A DNA stretch of 64,000 nt, taken from NCBI RefSeq assembly GCF_013364235.1, contig NZ_CP054919.1:2274810-2338809 (forward strand). Reading direction: 5' to 3'. The notes below the pieces were generated by a model. It worked only from the letters and a program-made list of their open reading frames with translations, made no database searches and was not told the origin of the DNA. Position numbers and translations under genes: made by a program. Source of the stretch: Kitasatospora sp. NA04385. Lineage in GTDB: Bacteria > Actinomycetota > Actinomycetes > Streptomycetales > Streptomycetaceae. Position 1 is the stretch's first letter; every line of letters begins with the position of its first letter. This document shows, piece by piece, positions 61,272 to 64,000 of this stretch.

Positions 61272-62929
61272 GTGCGTGGGTCGTCGGTCGCGCTGACGGT
61301 GTCGGTGCCGCTGGAGGCGGCGGCGACGCTGGCCCTGCCGGGGGTGGCGGGGGTGGTGCTGGACGCGGTGCTGGCGGGCCGTGCGGCGGGGTGGGCGGTC
61401 GGGGGGTTGGCGGCGGTGCTGGCGGTGGGCGCGGCGGCGTCGGCGCTGGCCGCGGTGGCGGGCCGGCCTGCACGGCGGCGGACACCGTGGGGCTGCGCGG
61501 GGCGCTGGTGCGGCGGGTGCTGGGGCTGCGCCCGTTCCCGTCGGCGGTGGAGCGGTCGTGCGGGGAGCGGCCGGGGCCGGGCGACCTGACGGCCCGGCTG
61601 GTGGGTGCGGCGGCGGACGCGGGGGCGGCGCGGGCGGCCCGGCTGGGGGCGGCGACGGCGCTGGTGACCTCGGCGGGGGCGGTGCTGGGGCTGGGGCTGC
61701 TGTCGCCGTGGCTGGCGGCGGCGTTCTTCGCGGGGGTGCTGCCGGGGGTGGTGCTGGTGCGGCTGTTCATGCGGACGGCGGAGGACGTGTTCGTCCGCTA
61801 CCAGGAGGCGCAGGGGCGACTGGCCGACCGGTTGGCGGACGCGCTGGCGGGGGTCCGGACGGTGCGGGCGGCGGGGGCGCAGCGGCGGGAGGCGGCCCGG
61901 GTGCTCGGGGTGCTGCCCGAACTGGGGGACGCGGGGCGGGCGTTGTGGCGGGCGCAGCGCCGGACGGTGGGTCAGGTGACGCTGCTGGTGGCGGCGGTGG
62001 AGCTGACGGTGCTGGGGACGGCGGGCCAGCTGGTGGCGGCGGGGCGGCTGCCGGCGGGGGCGTTCGCGGCGGCGGCGGGGTGGGCGGCGCTGGGGCTGGG
62101 CTTCTTCGAGCAGGTGGAGGCCCTGGTGGGGGTGGCGCACGCGCGGGCCGGGCTGGCCCGGGTGCGGGAGGTCGACGAGCTGCCGGGCCCGGGCCCGGGT
62201 GGGCGTGAACTGCCGGACGGTCCCGGCGAGTTGGTGTTCCGTTCGGTGCTGGTGCGGGACGACGGGGGCGCGGTGGTGTTCGGCCCGCTGGAGCTGGTGG
62301 TGCCGGGCGGCGCGACGGTCGCGGTGGTGGGGCGCTCGGGGTCGGGCAAGTCGCTGCTGGCCGCGCTGGCGGGGGGCCTCCGGCTGCCGGACGGCGGGGA
62401 GGTGCTGGTCGACGGGGTGCCGGTGGCGGCCCTGTCGGTCGCGGAGCGCCGCCGCGCGGTCGGCTACGCCTTCGAGCGGCCGCTGCTGATCGGGCCGTCC
62501 CTGGACGAGGCGCTGGAGGGCGCGGACCAGGCGGCGCTGGCGGCGGCCCGGGCGGACGGCTTCCTGTCCCGGCTGCCGCACGGCGGCCGTACCCCGGTGG
62601 GTGAACTCCGGCTCTCCGGCGGCGAGTTGCAGCGTCTCGGGCTGGCCAGGCTGCTGGCCGGGAACGCCCGGGTGGTGGTGCTCGACGACGCGACGTCCAG
62701 TCTGGACGCGGCGACCGAGCACCAGGTGGACCGGGCCCTGCACGAGTCCACCCGGGGCCGCACCCGCCTGGTCGTCACCCACCGCGCGGCGGTCGCGGCC
62801 CGGGCCGAACGGGTGGTCTGGCTGGACGGCGGCCGGGTCCGCGCGATCTCCACCCACGCCGAGCTGCTGGCCGACCCGGCCTACCGGACGACGCTCGCGG
62901 GCGCGGCCCTGGAAGCCCGGCCCCGGTAG
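61272..62929 (+). pseudogene. Half-size ABC exporter (membrane + ATPase) with a frameshift near residue 65
   Basis: Candidate lanthipeptide exporter, one of two adjacent. Begins at the GTG at 61272 behind AGGAGA. The first frame gives about 65 residues of hydrophobic N-terminus (SVALTVSVPLEAAATLALP). It then shifts by -1 around 61461-61475 (CCGGCC region), and the other frame continues as TAADTVGLRGALVRRVLGLR through the membrane domain to the ATPase: Walker A VVGRSGSGKSLLAALAGG, signature LSGGELQRLGLARLLAG, Walker B VVVLDDATSSLD and H-loop LVVTHRAAV. One missing base accounts for the break; about 552 residues if restored. Sequencing error or inactivation cannot be told apart here. Confidence 0.82.
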
Positions 62930-63026
62930 CAGAGGGCGCGTTCAAGGGCTCGGCGGGAACGGCGCGCCCGGGTCTGCGGGCGGTTCACTGCCGGAGCGCG
63001 CATCGGCTCCGGTTCGGTATCACGGC

Positions 63027-63054
63027 ACACGGCACACGGCACACGGCACACGGC
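63027..63054. repeat. Heptanucleotide microsatellite upstream of the second exporter gene
   Basis: ACACGGC occurs four times head to tail (63027-63054), with a partial copy before, ending 16 bp before the GTG at 63071, just in front of the ribosome site. Copy-number change by slippage could alter promoter or leader spacing. Confidence 0.85.
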
Positions 63055-63070
63055 GCGAGGAGCGGTTTTC

Positions 63071-64000
63071 GTGGGGCGGCATCGGCGGGCGCTGGGCGGG
63101 CGGGGGCTGCGGGAGTTGGCGGCGGCGGTGCCCCGGCGGGCGGTGTGGGGGTTGGCGGGGTGGTCGGCGGTGGAGGCGCTGCCGGCGCTGTGCTCGGGGC
63201 TGCTGGTGGCGGCGGCGGCCGACCGGGGGTTCCTGGCGGGGCGTCCGGGGGCCGGTTTCGCCTGGCTGGGGGCGCTGGGTGCGGTGACGGCGCTGCGCGC
63301 CCTCGCGGCGCGGGCGGTGTTCCCGCACCTCGCGGAGGTGGTGGAGCCGCTGCGGGACGCCCTGGTGGCGCGGGTGGTGCACGGGGCGCTGTCGCGGCCG
63401 GACCCGGACGGTCCGGCGGAGATCGCCCGGATCACCGAACAGGTGGAGTCCGCGCGGCAGTTGACCGCGACGCTGCTGCGCAGTGCGCGCGGGGTGGGGT
63501 TCGGGCTGCTGGCGGCGCTGCTGGGTCTGGGGCTGCTGGCTCCGGCGGTGCTGCCGCTGGTGCTGGTGCCGCTGCTGCTGTCGGGGGCGCTGTTCGTCCG
63601 GCTGCTGGGGCCGCTGGTGGCGCGCCGCCGGGCGGTGGTGCTGGCGGACGAGCGGATCGCGGCCGAGGCGGGCCGGGTGTTCGCCGGGCTGCGGGACGTG
63701 GCGGCGTGCGGGGCGCAGCAGCGGGTGTCGGCGCACCTGTCGGCGCTGGTGGAGGCGCAGGGCGCGGCGGTGCGGGCGGTCGGCCGGGCGGCGGCGGCCC
63801 GGTCGCTGGCGGTGGCGGTGGGCGGGCGGCTGCCGCTGCTGGCGGTGGTCTGCGCGGCGCCGTGGATGGTCGGCCGGGGCTGGCTGTCGGCGGGCCAGGT
63901 GCTCGGGGTGGCGACCTACCTGTTGCAGCAGTTGGAGCCCGCGGTGCGGGCCCTGGCCGGGATGCTGGGCAGTTGGCTGCTGGACCTGGCGGTGGTGCTG
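63071..64000 (+). CDS. Second half-size ABC exporter, membrane domain (continues past window end)
   Basis: The GTG at 63071 follows GAGGAG by 11 bases (start VGRHRRALGGRGLRELAAAV). Open to base 64000 without a stop: about 310 residues, Ala/Val/Leu-rich with about five or six membrane segments (WGLAGWSAVEALPALCSGLL, VGFGLLAALLGLGLLAPAVL, LAVVCAAPWMVGRGW). EIARITEQVESARQ and [21 protein letters not shown] between segments are typical of ABC exporter membrane domains of the MsbA/LanT type without a peptidase domain. Its ATPase must lie beyond the window. It probably pairs with the upstream half-transporter as a heterodimer. Confidence 0.85.
   Translation, partial: MGRHRRALGGRGLRELAAAVPRRAVWGLAGWSAVEALPALCSGLLVAAAADRGFLAGRPGAGFAWLGALGAVTALRALAARAVFPHLAEVVEPLRDALVARVVHGALSRPDPDGPAEIARITEQVESARQLTATLLRSARGVGFGLLAALLGLGLLAPAVLPLVLVPLLLSGALFVRLLGPLVARRRAVVLADERIAAEAGRVFAGLRDVAACGAQQRVSAHLSALVEAQGAAVRAVGRAAAARSLAVAVGGRLPLLAVVCAAPWMVGRGWLSAGQVLGVATYLLQQLEPAVRALAGMLGSWLLDLAVVL

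Overview
The window looks like chromosomal DNA of a high-GC actinomycete of the Streptomyces/Kitasatospora type. Codon third positions are almost always G or C, GTG and TTG starts are common, AGGAGG-like ribosome sites are frequent, and the gene content is typical of Streptomycetaceae: glnE beside a GlnA2-type glutamine synthetase and nadE, panB, map, an RNase H/CobC fusion, a HbpS-SenS-SenR system, a SARP-like regulator and a lanthipeptide cluster. I cannot decide between the two genera from this sequence alone.

Layout. 1-15.5 kb: a secreted M4 metalloprotease (cut by the window edge), a very large secreted amylopullulanase, a PAP2 membrane phosphatase, glnE, an acyltransferase, a small unknown protein and a glutamine synthetase that lacks the adenylylation tyrosine. 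15.8-23.2 kb: nadE, a HemK-like methyltransferase with a frameshift, a membrane-anchored endonuclease/phosphatase-family protein, a TetR/MFS efflux operon with a clear palindromic operator, and panB. 23.2-28.4 kb: a DrrAB-type ABC exporter preceded by three 7-bp direct repeats spaced 11 bp apart, followed convergently by a BTAD/AfsR-like regulator. 28.6-37.6 kb: mostly housekeeping and conserved genes (M50 protease, F420:NADP reductase, MFS, methionine aminopeptidase, prim-pol-like protein, PadR, ACT-domain protein, serine hydrolase). 37.6-37.9 kb: a nested 89/23-bp repeat array that runs into the stop codon of a PAS-GAF-SpoIIE phosphatase.

40.4-43.3 kb: hbpS divergent from the senS-senR two-component genes, with a dyad between them. 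43.6-47.0 kb: a three-gene sugar or glycerol-phosphate ABC importer without its own ATPase. 47.1-48.1 kb: a secreted protein made of two GNA-type (bulb) lectin domains. 48.36-48.77 kb: the RNase P RNA on the minus strand. 48.8-55.7 kb: an MFS exporter, a frameshifted RNB-family ribonuclease, YaaA, and a tight minus-strand operon Nif3 - zinc-ribbon protein - RNase H/CobC fusion.

56.2-64.0 kb (end): the most interesting region, a lanthipeptide cluster on the plus strand. It holds a LanL-type (class IV) synthetase with intact zinc ligands, a prolyl-oligopeptidase-family protease, a 47-residue precursor with a 16-residue Cys/Thr-rich C-terminal part, a strong hairpin directly after the precursor, and two consecutive half-size ABC exporters, the first frameshifted and the second cut by the window end. 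Three genes in the window (methyltransferase, RNB nuclease, ABC exporter) each need one missing base to be intact, so base-calling error must be excluded before they are called pseudogenes.
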